64,000 nucleotides of DNA from Talaromyces rugulosus (lineage: Eukaryota > Ascomycota > Eurotiomycetes > Eurotiales > Trichocomaceae). Within the stretch, counting starts at the first letter, position 1, and each line of letters starts with the position of its first letter. Under the pieces are notes generated by a model. It searched no databases and was not told the DNA's origin. It saw only the letters and a program-made list of their open reading frames with translations. Made by a program: the position numbers and the translations under genes. This document shows positions 32,410 through 44,232 of this stretch, in pieces. The DNA lies in assembly GCF_013368755.1 (NCBI RefSeq), contig NC_049564.1:504001-568000 (forward strand), in the 5' to 3' direction.

Positions 32410-33331
32410 GGTGAGAAAATATACAGAAGACTTATTTTGGTTCAAGAAATGTACATGTGCAGCCAACATTGCACTTATACTTGCGCAAATTTAGTTCGAC
32501 TTGCGCAGGCATCCACATTCCACGAAGCAAGCCCTAATGAGCACGTCAATTACCAATTTGGGAATGGTCCTAAAATTATAGCAATAATATACCATTTTTA
32601 TTTTCACTTTTCAGTGTTTATGTACCAACCACTCCTTGACTTTCATTGTGAGTTCTCTTGTGTTTATTTACTTCTTTAAAATTCGGAGATTTGCAACAGG
32701 CTGTATGTTTGATTTCGTTCACTCGTAATTTCAATACGGTAAATTACTAAATAGTGGATCGTTTGATAAAGTGGGCCGCTAGTGACAAATACAGCCTAGC
32801 GCTATCTACTCCGCATGGAAGTTGAGCAACGCGCTTACGATTAGTTACTAGTGAGTCAAACACGAAGCCACAGCCAGCTCAGCGACTCCTGGCGTCTCGT
32901 CCAATCGTGATGACGCTGTTCGCAAGGCAGACAGATCATCCCTATTCTGCCTACACATGCTGAGATTTGTCTGACTCAGGTGGGTTCGGCTGCCTGGCCA
33001 GGGCTGTTCCCATAAATCAACCACCACCGCCGCCGGTTGTCTTCTCTCAGATGTGACTGATGTTTCTGGTCCATCAACTATTGCAAATATCATTCCACCG
33101 CGCGTGCTCACAGTGCTGCTTCACTCACCGCCTTGCAAACGATCGACTAGCTCTAGCCTCTTTCTTTGTCGTCGCCTCATCAACTAACTAGCGCCGCTCG
33201 TTTGGGGATCGGCGGTACGGAGTTGATGAGTCTTTCCGGTCCTCTGGATCATAAACCCTTCATGAGAACCTGACTTTTTCTCTCACATTTGTTCCAACTC
33301 ACGAGATCCACACTTCTATCTCCTAGATTCA
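32410..33331. other. Divergent intergenic region
   Basis: Upstream DNA shared by the peptidase and AAA ATPase genes. No gene is supported; an 87-codon frame on the minus strand at 32848-33111 shows no family features. Confidence 0.5.
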
Positions 33332-36300
33332 ATGCAGCACGAAGAGAGAATTTCCACCAACCCACAACCCCCAGTATTGATTCCGACTTCCGAAAATTCT
33401 CCACCCCAGTTTGTGGACGACATCATCGTTGACCCGCCCAACATGTCAGACCACGAGACGACAGAGCGGCAAACCTCAACTGCTGACCCCGTTGCTTCGA
33501 CGGCTTCATCGACCGTCGCTGATAATTCGGTCACGACAACGCCTGCTACAAAAGACGACGTCACCCCTCCTGCTGAAGAAGCAGTAGCAAAAGTTGACAC
33601 AGTCAAAGGCTCGCCGACAACGGCAACGACAAAAGGTGACAAGAAAAAGGCAGCGTGCAAGAAACACAAACGCAAACTAGCCAAGAAGCAAGATCAGGGA
33701 AAGAAGAACAAGAAGAACAAGAAGAAGCCATCCAAGGATGAGTCATCGTCCAGTTCAGACACTGCGTCTGACTCTGATTCCTCAACTTCATCTAGCTCGG
33801 AGGAATCCGATTCTCCTGATGAGACCTCAGAACTTAGTGAAAGCGACAGCGAGTCCGAGAAGCAGAAACGGAGGCGCAGAAAAGCAAAAAACGCTAAGAA
33901 GGCCAGGAGAAAGAGGCGCAGTCATCGGGACGAGGAGTCTTCTGACTCTGACTCCGACAGTACTAGTGATGAAGATGCCATTGCCGACCAAAAGGCCCTG
34001 AAGCGGTTGAGAAGACGCAAAGCGAAGAAGATGGCTAGGAAGTTGCAATCTGACTCGGAGGAAGATGATAGTACATCTGAATCGGACCGGATTGAAATTC
34101 GAAAGCGGGTATCTGGTTTGCGTTTGAAGCAGGCAGCATCGCGCCGTCGGCTCAAGATGAAGGAGAAGGCATCAGGCAAAAAGGCAAAAGGCAAGAGGGC
34201 CTCCAAGGTTGCCTTTAAACGTGTGGATGAACGTAAGTCTTGATTCTATCGAATGCTATATCTGTTGATTAACAAACCTTGGGTAGTCTGGGATAGCACA
34301 ATTCATAATTACAAGCTCCGAGAGACGATGGACGACCCCGATGCAGACGAGTTCAACCAGTACGTCTTTACGGTGCGCCGCAAATTTGACTGGGAGAACA
34401 AGTACATGGAAACCGTGGTGGACATCAAAAGCAACTTTTTAAAAGAGGCTCTTTCCACCGTCATGGATGGTGTCAAATCCGTTAGCCTGGTGGCCGACAC
34501 CCCCGTTGTGGATCCAAATATGCTCTTTTTGTACTTGGAGGAAGCTCGAACCCACATGAAGGAGCTGAAGAAGCTCGCCAAAACGGAGAAGAAGAAGAAG
34601 CCTCGCAAGTTGGCTGCCAGCAAAGCTGCGCATCTCAAGGTTCTCATCAAGTACTTGGACAATGACTACGCGGAGACCAAGAAGACCCTGTACCCATTGC
34701 TGGAGTCGAATATGATCACGTTTGACCTTCTCTGGGCTCTGTTCAAGCCTAATACTATCGCATACACGCCTACCTACGGCCATGCGGATGAGCCTCGGGC
34801 TTTCAAGATTGAATACGCTACTAAAGAGTCATCATTCATGAAGGGAACCTGGTATGTCATTGAGGGAAAGTACCTCGAATACGATGGCAAGACATTCGGT
34901 ATGGGCAACATGGCCGCCGATGTAGAATCTTTCAAGGGGGTCCGCAAAATTACCAACCTTGCCTGCTATCCGTTGAAATATCACCGAGAAGCCGACAATC
35001 TCAAAGCCAAACTCGTTGAACGGGGCAAAAAGTTTGTTTCTCTGCATGGCATGAACTACCGCTTCCACAAAGGGATGGCTTTCTTCAAGAAAAAGCGCTC
35101 TGTCATCAAGGTCAACATCAACGGACGAGTCATGATTGATCCTGCCCTACACCGCCGGATCAACCCCAACTATCCCATTAGCACAGTCAAGGCCAAAGAT
35201 CCAGACCTGCTCGACTCTGACTCTGAAGGGGATAGTGATGACTGCTGCTGCTGTGCATCATCCTCGGATGAGGGCCACGGGGACGCGGACGACAACGACT
35301 CGGGGCCTTCTCGCCCTAGGTACAAGTTGATTCGAGATAAGAAGGGGGAAGCGCAACTGGTGGAGGTAGAGTATGACGAAAATGGCGAGGAGGTACCCCC
35401 GAAAGAAGACCTGGACAAGATTGACAATGAAGGCAAGAAAGAAGATTCGGGCCCGGATTTCACAGAAGAAGAGCTTCTCATTGCAAGCCCCGTTGTATTG
35501 GGGTTTGCTTTCAGCGAAAAGCTCTGGCTTGAGTTCAGTGTCTCGGGTGTCAAGGACATTGAATGGAACGAAGGCGCGTTTGACTCTCTTGTGTTGCCAG
35601 ACAACCAGAAATCAATTGTCAAGGCTCTAGTCGAATCGCACAGTTTCCATGCCGCCGAGAACATTGATGATGTTATTCAAGGCAAAGGAAAAGGCTTGGT
35701 TGCAGTGCTGCATGGCCCTCCAGGTACCGGCAAGACTTTGACAGCCGAAGGGATCGCCGAGCTCCTCAAACGACCTCTATACATGGTCAGTGCTGGTGAA
35801 TTGGGTACAGATTCGCGCAGCCTCGAGGGTGAACTCAACAAGATCCTGGATATTGCACACTCGTGGGGCGCGGTCTTGTTACTTGACGAAGCGGATGTAT
35901 TCCTTGAGAAACGCACAATCCAAGACATCCACCGCAATGCGCTTGTCAGCATCTTCCTGCGTTTGCTAGAGTATTTCCAGGGCATTCTCTTCCTAACGAC
36001 CAACCGCGTGGAGACATTCGACGACGCCTTCCAATCGCGAATCCACATTGCCCTACGGTATGGCGACCTGACGACCAAGGCGAAACGAAGCGTGTGGAAG
36101 ATGTTCCTGGAAAAGGTCAAATCTATTGAAGGCGTGGAGACGGCCGAGTTTACCGACAAGGATCTCGACGCTCTGGCTCGTCACAACCTGAACGGACGCC
36201 AGGCACGTATTTACATTTCTATTTATTTGAAACGCTGCTAACTAATGCATAGATCAAAAACTCGGTGCGCACGGCGCAAGCCCTAGCTGTGAATGAGAAA

Positions 36301-36411
36301 TCGGCTCTATCCATGTCCCACATCAAGCGTGTTCTCGAGGTCGCCGAGACGTTTGAGCAAGACCTCAAGGGAGGGACTGGATACATGGATGCGATGCGGA
36401 GTTATACTTAG
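33332..36411 (+). CDS. AAA+ ATPase with long low-complexity N-terminus
   Basis: Protein-remodelling ATPase of a fungal family with one C-terminal AAA module. Three exons (33332-34232, 34287-36202, 36253-36411) give 991 residues. Residues 1-300 are low-complexity: Thr/Val-rich, then Lys-rich, then alternating acidic-serine and basic runs. The middle (about 310-660) is the conserved non-catalytic region that precedes the AAA module in this family. Walker A is GPPGTGKT, Walker B is LLLDEADVF, sensor 1 lies in ILFLTTNR, and an arginine-finger region (FQSRIHIALRY) follows. An acidic patch rich in Asp/Cys lies near residue 620-640. Intron 2 uses a GC donor (CAG|GCACGT), the only choice that restores NGRQIKNSVRTA. 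Substrate and location are unknown. Confidence 0.88.
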
Positions 36412-37372
36412 TCTTATTTTTTTCTTATTTTTTTTGGGTTGTTGAGCGATGCATTGCATTATCATTATCACGATGCGGCCTGGAGTAGATTGAGATTCCT
36501 ACTGAGACCCTGACCTATTATTATTACTTTTATTACTATTTTAACTATTACGAGAAACTGAGACGAATTGATGCATGGAAATAATGATATATGTATGTAC
36601 GTACTGGATGACTCTATTTAATCTCAACCAATCATCGCATGCCAACACCCCCCACTTCCCCTTACGTCCGATTGGTCACGGGTCAAGTAGAAACCTCACC
36701 GCCAATCGAAGAATATGAATATTAATACTGAACAAAGTCTTAGTTCTAGCTGATTACAGAATAACGTGGGCAATAATTAATATTTATTAATTATTATTAC
36801 GTCCTCGGAGCATCGGGAAATCCGAATTGGAATTGTTTTTCCTTGCGTACCTGATTCGGCCCGCGCGGTTTTGTTTCTCCACATGAATTCAATCCTGATA
36901 GCCTCCGATAGGAAGATTGGACTGGGACTAACATTTGAACACGAGACGGACTCGGATTTGTTTAATTATTCTTGCGAAATTAGCCGATCCACAGATCTTA
37001 CAGATAAGAATGAAATCCTTGAAATACGGAGTACACACGATCTAATATTATTACCAACGAATGTGATTGTAATATGGACAATTATTGGCATCCAGCTGAC
37101 AATGGGCTGGCTGGCTGGGGGTGGAGATTCCCCTCCCAGTAACGCATGTCGATCAGCCTTTCAGGATGGGTGTACCATCTATCTACCAACCAGCTCAGCT
37201 GACTACTACTACTAGTAGTAATGTTGCATGAACCATCTTTGTTTCTAGTATCTACTCGACAGGCTAGCAGTCACCCCACTCGTAGAAGATAAGCCACCAT
37301 GCGACTCCAAACTTTTTTATTTTTATTTCCTTTTGGAAAATAGAAAACGAAAAAAAGTGACGGGGAAACACC
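36412..37372. other. Intergenic region
   Basis: No gene is supported in 960 bp. CCAAT boxes occur around 36627, 36670 and 36703 (both orientations), and the sequence is AT-rich between 36720 and 36800. Confidence 0.5.
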
Positions 37373-39472
37373 ATGAAAGCCCAGTCCTTTGACAGCCCGC
37401 TGTTGACAATATCAAAATGGTCTCACGCAAGTAAGCGGAAAACCAACTGGCCTGCGAAATTCGGCGTGCTGGTTGTGTGTGTGCTGGTATGGACATTTGG
37501 CTCACGCATATACCCTTCGAGCAACAACAACAACAACGACAACGAAAACAACATTCCCGGCGAAGAAGACGCAAATGATGGAAACGACCTTTTCCAATGG
37601 AGAGACATCGTGCCGAGCACATCCCTCGAATACAAGCCCTGCTTCTCGTCGTCGTTTCTCTGCGCGCGACTCTCAGTCCCGTTGAACTGGAACTCGACCA
37701 AAGACGACGACTCGCGGGCTGCAGTGGCCGTGATCAAACTACCGGCCAAAGTGCCCGTGACGGATCCCCGGTACGGCGGCGCAATCATCGTCAATCCGGG
37801 TGGGCCTGGCGAGTCGGGCGTTTATCAGGTGCTTTCGGATGGCGAGAGCCTGCAGGCGCTCGTCGACAGCCCGGTGCTGCCCACTAGCAATTCAAGCGCT
37901 GCAGCACAGGGGAAATACTTTGATATCCTGTCGATTGACCCGCGCGGTGTCAACAATACCACTCCCCATCTGCGATGTTTCCCGGATGCCTTCCATCAGC
38001 AGGTCTGGCAGCTGCTGTCGCCAGACTACGGGCTGCTCTGGCACAGCGAGAGCATCATCGGCATGGAATGGGGCCGAGCAGCGGCGCTTGGGGCGAGTTG
38101 CGAGTATGGCAAAGATGAAGACGGTCTGCAAATTGTCCCGTACCTGAACACCGCGCAGACCGTGCAAGACATGGCCCAACTCATCGAAAAGGAAGGTGAA
38201 TGGCGTGAACAAGAGGCGAGGAGAATATTGAGCGCCGGTCCCCGGACGAGCACAGAAGACGAAGACGAGATCATGAACCGGGTGCAGTACCGACCCGGGC
38301 AAGAAAAGATACAGTATTGGGGCATGAGCTACGGAACCATCCTCGGAGCCACGTTCGCTGCGATGCACCCAGACCGCGTCGGGCGACTGATCCTCGACGG
38401 AGTAGTCGACCCAGCAGACCACTATGCCGGCCGGTGGCTCACACAGCTGCAAGACTCAGACAAGATCGTATCCCAGTTCTGCGCCTACTGCTTCGAGGCC
38501 GGGCCGACCAAGTGTCCCTTTTACACGGGCTCATCGCCCGCCGATGTCGAGGCGCGCTTTACCTCGATCCTGTTCCATCTCAAGGAAAACCCCATTGCCG
38601 TGGTGCCGCTGGACGACACAACCGGCCCTGAAATGGTCACGTACAACGATGTGCATCTCCGGCTCCTGTCCGGGCTATACTTCCCCTTCACCATGGCCGA
38701 GAACTTCTTCACCCTGCTGCTTGCCCTAGAAAGCCGCAACTCGTCCTCGCGAGACCTGGCCACCATGGTCACGGGCAAACAAGCACTGCTCACCCCGCTC
38801 GGCTGCCAGCAAGAAGGCAGCGAATCACCCATCCTCGACATCCCCTACGTCTCTGGCGTCGGGGCCTTCCAGTCAATCTCCTGCATGGACATTGGTGGAT
38901 CCCTGAACCTGACGCGGCCCGAGTTCCGTGCATATCTCGACGAGCTGCTGGGCCAGAGCCGATGGATCGGACCCAGTTGGGCACGCAACAAGCTAGCATG
39001 CGAAGGCTTCACGGCGAGGCCCGCGTGGAAGCCCGAGCTGACGTTTGAGACGCAGGAATGGGCGAACACGTCGCATGGCTTGCTGATCATTGGCAACACG
39101 CACGACACGGTGACGCCGCTGCGCAACGCGCGCCGCGTATCGACGCTGTTTCCGGGCAGTGTGGTGCTGCACCAGGACTCCGAGGGCCACTGCTCGCACT
39201 CGAGCCCGTCCATCTGCACGGCGAAGCGCATCCGGCAGTATTTCCACTCGGGCGAGCTACCTGACGAGGGCACTGTCTGTGAGCCCGAGGTGCGGCCGTT
39301 CCTGGGCTGTGTGTCTGGCGCTGGTGGTGAAGGGAACAAGTGTGACTATGCGGACAGTTGGGATGCGCAGTTGTGGAAGGCACTGGTCGAGCTGGCGGAC
39401 CCGTTCAGGCTGCAGATTGACGCCGCACGCGTGACGTCCTGGTTGCCGGCGGGCTATCCTACGCGGAATTAA
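37373..39472 (+). CDS. TAP-like alpha/beta hydrolase (tripeptidyl aminopeptidase type)
   Basis: Secretory-pathway serine hydrolase of the family with an alpha/beta core and a TAP-like C-terminal domain, related to Streptomyces tripeptidyl aminopeptidases; 699 residues, single exon. One hydrophobic segment at about residues 29-46 (FGVLVVCVLVWTF) behaves as a signal anchor, giving a type II membrane topology, followed by an Asn-rich linker. The oxyanion region is NPGGPGESGV and the nucleophile is in GMSYG (about residue 319). HDTVTP holds the likely aspartate and EGHCSHSS the histidine. Cysteine-rich segments fit an extracytoplasmic location. Start ATG at 37373 directly precedes the basic residues before the anchor. 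Strongly GC-biased third positions set it apart from its neighbours. Confidence 0.9.
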   Translation: MKAQSFDSPLLTISKWSHASKRKTNWPAKFGVLVVCVLVWTFGSRIYPSSNNNNNDNENNIPGEEDANDGNDLFQWRDIVPSTSLEYKPCFSSSFLCARLSVPLNWNSTKDDDSRAAVAVIKLPAKVPVTDPRYGGAIIVNPGGPGESGVYQVLSDGESLQALVDSPVLPTSNSSAAAQGKYFDILSIDPRGVNNTTPHLRCFPDAFHQQVWQLLSPDYGLLWHSESIIGMEWGRAAALGASCEYGKDEDGLQIVPYLNTAQTVQDMAQLIEKEGEWREQEARRILSAGPRTSTEDEDEIMNRVQYRPGQEKIQYWGMSYGTILGATFAAMHPDRVGRLILDGVVDPADHYAGRWLTQLQDSDKIVSQFCAYCFEAGPTKCPFYTGSSPADVEARFTSILFHLKENPIAVVPLDDTTGPEMVTYNDVHLRLLSGLYFPFTMAENFFTLLLALESRNSSSRDLATMVTGKQALLTPLGCQQEGSESPILDIPYVSGVGAFQSISCMDIGGSLNLTRPEFRAYLDELLGQSRWIGPSWARNKLACEGFTARPAWKPELTFETQEWANTSHGLLIIGNTHDTVTPLRNARRVSTLFPGSVVLHQDSEGHCSHSSPSICTAKRIRQYFHSGELPDEGTVCEPEVRPFLGCVSGAGGEGNKCDYADSWDAQLWKALVELADPFRLQIDAARVTSWLPAGYPTRN

Positions 39473-39711
39473 GTCATGTCTATATTGATGATTTGTGATT
39501 TGTGATGCTTGCATATATTCGGTTTACGATTGAGCGTTATGTTGTATTAGCATTGTTCAATTGATTGCTGTTGGCATATTCAACGAAGTATGTAAATACA
39601 CTACGTAACGAATAAGATCAAACAACAGGCCTTGGCAACGCTAACAAAGGAAACCTCGTTATTTAGTAGTGGTCTTACAAAATTATAGAACAGGAATGGT
39701 GTCTAGCAAAT

Positions 39712-40958
39712 CTAAGGGTTGGCCTTGACAAAGTCAACACCCTTCTTGATGTTCTTCTTGAGGTCCTCGAGGGCAGCGCCCAGGAGCTTCTCCTCGTAGG
39801 CAGAGACCTTGCCGACGGGATTGATCGTCTCGACACCGTTGGGGCCGAGCTCGACGCGGGAAGCGAAGAAGTCAACGCCCTGGTCCTTGTACAGAGGGCT
39901 GTCGACGAAAGTGGGCTCGACAACGCCCTTGACACCCTGGGAAGCCTTGAGCAGCGACTCGGCGAAGCGGGCACCGGCAAAGGCCATGGAGAGAGTGGCA
40001 GAGCCAGCACCGTCCTTGGCCTTGACAACCTCGTCACCACCGAACTGAATGCGGTTGACGAGAGCGTCACGGGCCTCGCCCTCAATGTCGGCGTGGTTGG
40101 ACTGCGACAGAAGAGGGACGATGGTCACACCGGAGTGGCCGCCGACAACGGGGACCTCCTCGTTGGCAGGGTCGGTGGTCTTGACCTGGGAGATGAAGCG
40201 AGAAGCGCGGACGACGTCGAGGGTGGTGACACCGAACAGGCGCTTGGGGTTGTAGACACCCTTGGACTTGAAGACCTCGGCAACAATGGGGACGGTAGAG
40301 TTGACCTGTTTGTGTCAGCGCTTGAATTTGCCTAGTATACTCGAGTAGACGTACAGGGTTGGCGATGACCAGGATGTTGGCGTTAGGGGCAGCCTCGGCA
40401 GCAGCCTTGGCGAGGTCACGAACGATCGAGGCATTGGTGTTGAAAAGATCTTTTTTTTTCTCTCTGTCAGCTACAAAACACGCCGAGTCAATTGCAATTC
40501 TGCTCACCGTCACGGGTCATGCCAGGCTTGCGGGGAACACCGGCAGGGATGAGGACGATCTCGGAGCCGGCAAGAGCATCCTTGAGGCCGGTGGGAGTAG
40601 GGTCATAGCCAGTGACGGTGCTGTTGGTGTTGATGTGGCTGAGATCAGCGGCAACACCTGGCACATTCAATTGTCAGTTAACGCAGTCGAGACGAGCAGG
40701 GAGCCAAAGGGCTTACCAGGGCCACCGCGGATATCGTACAGAGCCAGCTGGGTGACGCGGGGGTTCAGCTTCATCAACAAAGAGAGAGGCTGGCCAATGC
40801 CACCACCAGCACCGAGAACGGCGACCTTGGAGGCCTATAGATTTTCTCTCGGGTTAGCTGATTGAGCGGTAAGCAAGCAGGGGAAAGCGCACATTGCTAG
40901 CAGAGGCGGAGAAGGCGCGCTTCTGGAAGAGACCGAAGGACTGGCGAGCAGCGAACAT
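39712..40958 (-). CDS. Mitochondrial malate dehydrogenase
   Basis: NAD-dependent enzyme of the citric acid cycle interconverting malate and oxaloacetate in the matrix. Five exons (40958-40893, 40834-40717, 40657-40508, 40449-40355, 40305-39712) give 340 residues. The first 20-odd residues ([19 protein letters not shown]) form a typical presequence. The NAD fold starts at [10 protein letters not shown]; the mobile loop is [12 protein letters not shown], with substrate arginines; NPVNSTVPI follows; the catalytic histidine is in [10 protein letters not shown]. The third and fourth introns break conserved motifs exactly (TRD|DLFNTN, NP|VNST), confirming the splice sites. The strong codon bias fits high expression. 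The gene is convergent with the TAP-like hydrolase. Confidence 0.96.
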
Positions 40959-41396
40959 GGTGACAGACTTTTGTGGTGGAGAGATGAGAGGGTATAAACA
41001 CAGAGGGGGATGGCAGAGGTTGGAGTGAGAAGTTTTGCTGGAGCAAAGTTGCAAGAAGCAGTTCCGAGCACGACGAGAACGAGCTAGTCGCTAGTCCCGT
41101 GCTTCCCGATGGGCTCCGTGGCCGCATAGTGTGTGATCCGGCTCGGTCAGACGGCTCGCATGTGTTAACACTGAAGAAGTTAATTCCTGTTTATTATTGG
41201 CAATTTATAAGTGAAATAAATATACAGCAGTTATAACTTATCACCCGGCAAAGATTGCACGGCTCTCTACGTAGTAGTGGTATTCGCGACCAACGCCGTT
41301 CACCCGGTAACATCACACAAAAACAACCGATATACAACGCCTGCTGAACGCTTGAATAATACTGAAAAAGACAATCGGTAAACGTTCTTTGACCGC
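40959..41396. other. Intergenic region
   Basis: Promoter and leader of the malate dehydrogenase gene and the 3' flank of Bos1. Nothing else is recognised. Confidence 0.45.
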
Positions 41397-42311
41397 CTAT
41401 GACCGGAGAAAGTGCAGCACGAGCCAGCAAAACAAAAAGAACACCACCACTCCGCCCCAGAATATCCACTTGTCCTCCTTTGCCCGGCGCTCGACCATTC
41501 GAATAGTATCGCCGCTGATGCCGAGCGTGTTTCCAACGCTGTACAGCCTGCGCTGAGTGTTCTTGAGCATATCCCGCTGCTGGCCGAGGTCGTTGAGCAC
41601 GGCACGTCCGCGGTCTAGGAACTCGTCTAGTTGAGTGTTTGTCTGCGTGAAAAAGGACTGTTCTCGCAACGCATGCGACTCGCGATCTGTGTTTCCTGGG
41701 CCTGCGCCAAAACTCAGTCCACCGCCCGACGAGCCCGAGGCGTTTCCGGCGCCGAATGCTGAGGATCGGGGCAGCGCCGAGTCGGCATAGGGGTTCTCTG
41801 GCGTGGTGGCATTGTGTGGACGGCGGCCGAAGAGCTCACTGCGATTCGTGACCGATACCTATGCATCTCTTATTAGTATTTGAAACTAGAAAAAACGAGG
41901 AACTTTGATGTTCGCACAGCTTCTTCTCGCTCTTTGCGCAGCCGCTCAAACTGTTGCCGGTAGTCCGAAAGCGCAGTGCGGAAATTCTTTTCTCGTTCAA
42001 TCGCTTTTTCCTTTTTCTCTGGGATGAGCTCGCTCTTTGCGAGGCCCGAGTAGTCGTCTATCGTGCGCGAAAACGAGGCGAGGGAAGCCGATATTTGTCC
42101 TGCAAACAACCTTTTAACTATGCTATTCACTCGCAGGAAAAGCAAACGTAAACGTACCCTGTAGCGCGGGCGGTGTAGTAGAAGGCGACTCGGCAAAGAT
42201 GTCAAGATCGCGACGTATCGAGGAGGACTGCTTCAGAGCAGAGTTAAATAGCGAATTCTATTCATCTGTTAGTTGACCTTGTGCTTTGTTGAGTGTTTGG
42301 GGACGCACCAT
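41397..42311 (-). CDS. Bos1-like v-SNARE (membrin type)
   Basis: Qb-SNARE for ER-to-Golgi vesicle fusion. Four exons: 42311-42309 (the ATG alone), 42257-42158, 42099-41918 and 41858-41397, giving 248 residues. The N-terminal NSLFNSALKQSSSIRRDLD and ISASLASFSRTIDDYSGLAK fit fungal Bos1. The middle has a Gly/Ser linker. The SNARE motif runs from about residue 160 to 225 (TNTQLDEFLDRGRAVL, NTLGISGDTIRMVERRAKED) and is followed by one C-terminal membrane anchor (WIFWGGVVVFFLFCWLVLHF). Placing the start codon alone in exon 1 is the only way to reach the family N-terminus in frame; the donor right after ATG is GTGCGT and the acceptor is ATGAATAG. It could be confused with Gos1, but the motifs favour Bos1. 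Confidence 0.88.
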
Positions 42312-42760
42312 GCTGTCCACGCTTCGCCTTGCAGTGTGTGAGTATAGTATGGCAAAAACTAGACTTGTTTCCAATTAATCGACAACAGATATGAAAGTAT
42401 GAAAAGGCTGATTGAGCGTAGCGGCGTGGTTGCAGCCTGTCCGGTGGGCCGAAGGACACATGTCGAAAGCCGAAATAATGACGCCATTCACCGCCTTCAC
42501 TATTTACTAGAGTTCTACAGACCACACGTCGACAGATTCGATACACTGGATAATAAAAAAAGATATTCTTTTCGAATGACATTAATTCACGGCAACGGAA
42601 TCGCTATTAATCTACAAGATGGTATAATAGGCAAAAATCCCCCGCGCAAATGAGAGGAGAGCAAAGAGAGGAGAGAACTCCCAACAACACCAGTACAGAC
42701 CAAGCTTGACGATCGAAATCAGGCAACATGTAATTATAACCCAATCTTTCAGCTTCCAGT
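42312..42760. other. Intergenic region
   Basis: Promoter side of Bos1 and 3' flank of the OM14-like gene. No gene is supported. Confidence 0.45.
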
Positions 42761-43401
42761 TTAATCCTTGTTGGGGTACTTGTTTTGGATGAGCCATCTG
42801 GAAACGTTAGTGCCACTGCTCACGAATAGAGGAAGGAAGAAAAAACATACTTGCTAACAAAGTAGTCAACACCGGCAAAAAGACCAACAGCGCCCGCCCA
42901 GATACCAGCAACCTCCCAAGAAAGCTTGCCATTAGTGTGCTTTCGGTACGCGCCGTAACCAAGGCCAGCACCGACGGCAGCAGCAATGACGGCGTTTCCG
43001 ATATAGACCGGGTTGTCTGCATTCTTGCTAATGCCCTGGGCCTTGGCCGTTGCTTTCTTGCTGGCAGCAGCCTTGGAGCGGGCGGTGGCCTCTTCGGCCT
43101 CGCGCTCGAGCCGCTCAGCCTGCGTGGTGGTCTTCACTTCCTGCTCGCGGAAGTCGGAGTGAACAGACTGCACTGAGGGAGCGTCGACATCGACGAGGGA
43201 CGCCGTGCTGATGGACTCGGTCTTTTCGATCTCTGGAGGAGCAGGGGCACGACTGAAGAGTTAGCTGAGAGTGTGTTTGAATATACGCGTGTACCTACGC
43301 CTAGTGGAGTGTTAGCTTGGGCGGTCGTCAAAAGAAAAGGATGAGCTTACCTCTTGTGGCGACTGAGGTGGTCCCTGGGCAGCAGCTTGAGCATAAGACA
43401 T
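42761..43401 (-). CDS. OM14-like mitochondrial outer membrane protein
   Basis: Small protein resembling the C-terminal domain of yeast Om14, an abundant outer-membrane protein. Certain exons are 43401-43351 (MSYAQAAAQGPPQSPQE), 43261-42851 and 42797-42761. Two hydrophobic segments (AVIAAAVGAGLGYGAY and VAGIWAGAVGLFAGVDYF) follow a charged coiled-coil region (QAERLEREAEEATARSKAA); the tail is KWLIQNKYPNKD. Exon 1 and the second exon cannot be joined in frame by a single intron, because every AG upstream gives the same wrong phase. A micro-exon of 2 nt (GC) or 8 nt (GTACACGC) between about 43290 and 43300 would restore it, giving 166 or 168 residues. I favour the 2-nt version because both introns then keep normal lengths. 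Confidence 0.72.
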
Positions 43402-44232
43402 GACGACGGGTTTATTCTGTTCTTTTTTTGGGGATGCCGACAGAAAGCAAGAGGAAGATGCAGAGGAGAAAAGAAAGGAGGACGACTCGAGGTTGCGGGC
43501 ATGTGCCAGGGTCGAGACTCCCGGCACCTACGTCATCCATCATGCCTTGGTCGGCCCGCACACGTGCCCCGGCGCCAATCAGCTGCATTGATCGGGTTAA
43601 TTGCAAATAATCGCAAATGATTGCAATTAATGTGAAGGCGCATTTGTGATTGGTGCAAGTTGTCTGATAATATTAATATTAATGATGGTTCGGGCTATTA
43701 CGTCATACATGTCAACAAACAGTAAAATGTCATCTCATTCTGTAGCCCAGACATCACAAATAAAAAATAACAATAATACAGGCAAGACTTTTGGTGTTCC
43801 CGAAATATGCAACATGGCCAAGCTGAGATGCCGTCTAAAAGTCACTCACAAACTCATCCTATAAAAACGCCTGGAAAAGGTATCCGCGCGGAATTATAAG
43901 GCAGTGAAGAAAAAAGAGAAAGGAAGCATGAATAAAGTAAATACACCAAAACCCTAAATGGACCGCAACCTTTTAGAGCAAACGCCTCCCATGTTGTGTC
44001 GTCGCGGCATGTCGTGAAGTATTATTATTAGGTTGCTTAGGAGTAGAGCCGTCGTGCAATCTTGCTAACAAAAGGCGGAAAAAAGGCAAATGCATGCTGG
44101 GCTCATAATAATGTGCGCCGGCTGAGAGGACCATAGGTGAACTGGAAATCGAGACAACATGGTACAAGATCTGACAGACAGTTAGCAGAATCCTACTCAA
44201 AAGCTGACTGGCATGACACACCCGTCGGTCAT
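43402..44232. other. Intergenic region
   Basis: Upstream of the OM14-like gene and downstream of the small Cys-rich gene. A cluster of GCAAATAATCGCAAATGATTGCAATTAAT-like direct repeats lies near 43602-43630. No gene is supported. Confidence 0.45.

Noticed and set aside
36871..37215. 114-codon ORF between the AAA ATPase and TAP-like genes
   Set aside because: First codon is not ATG and no conserved features are visible.
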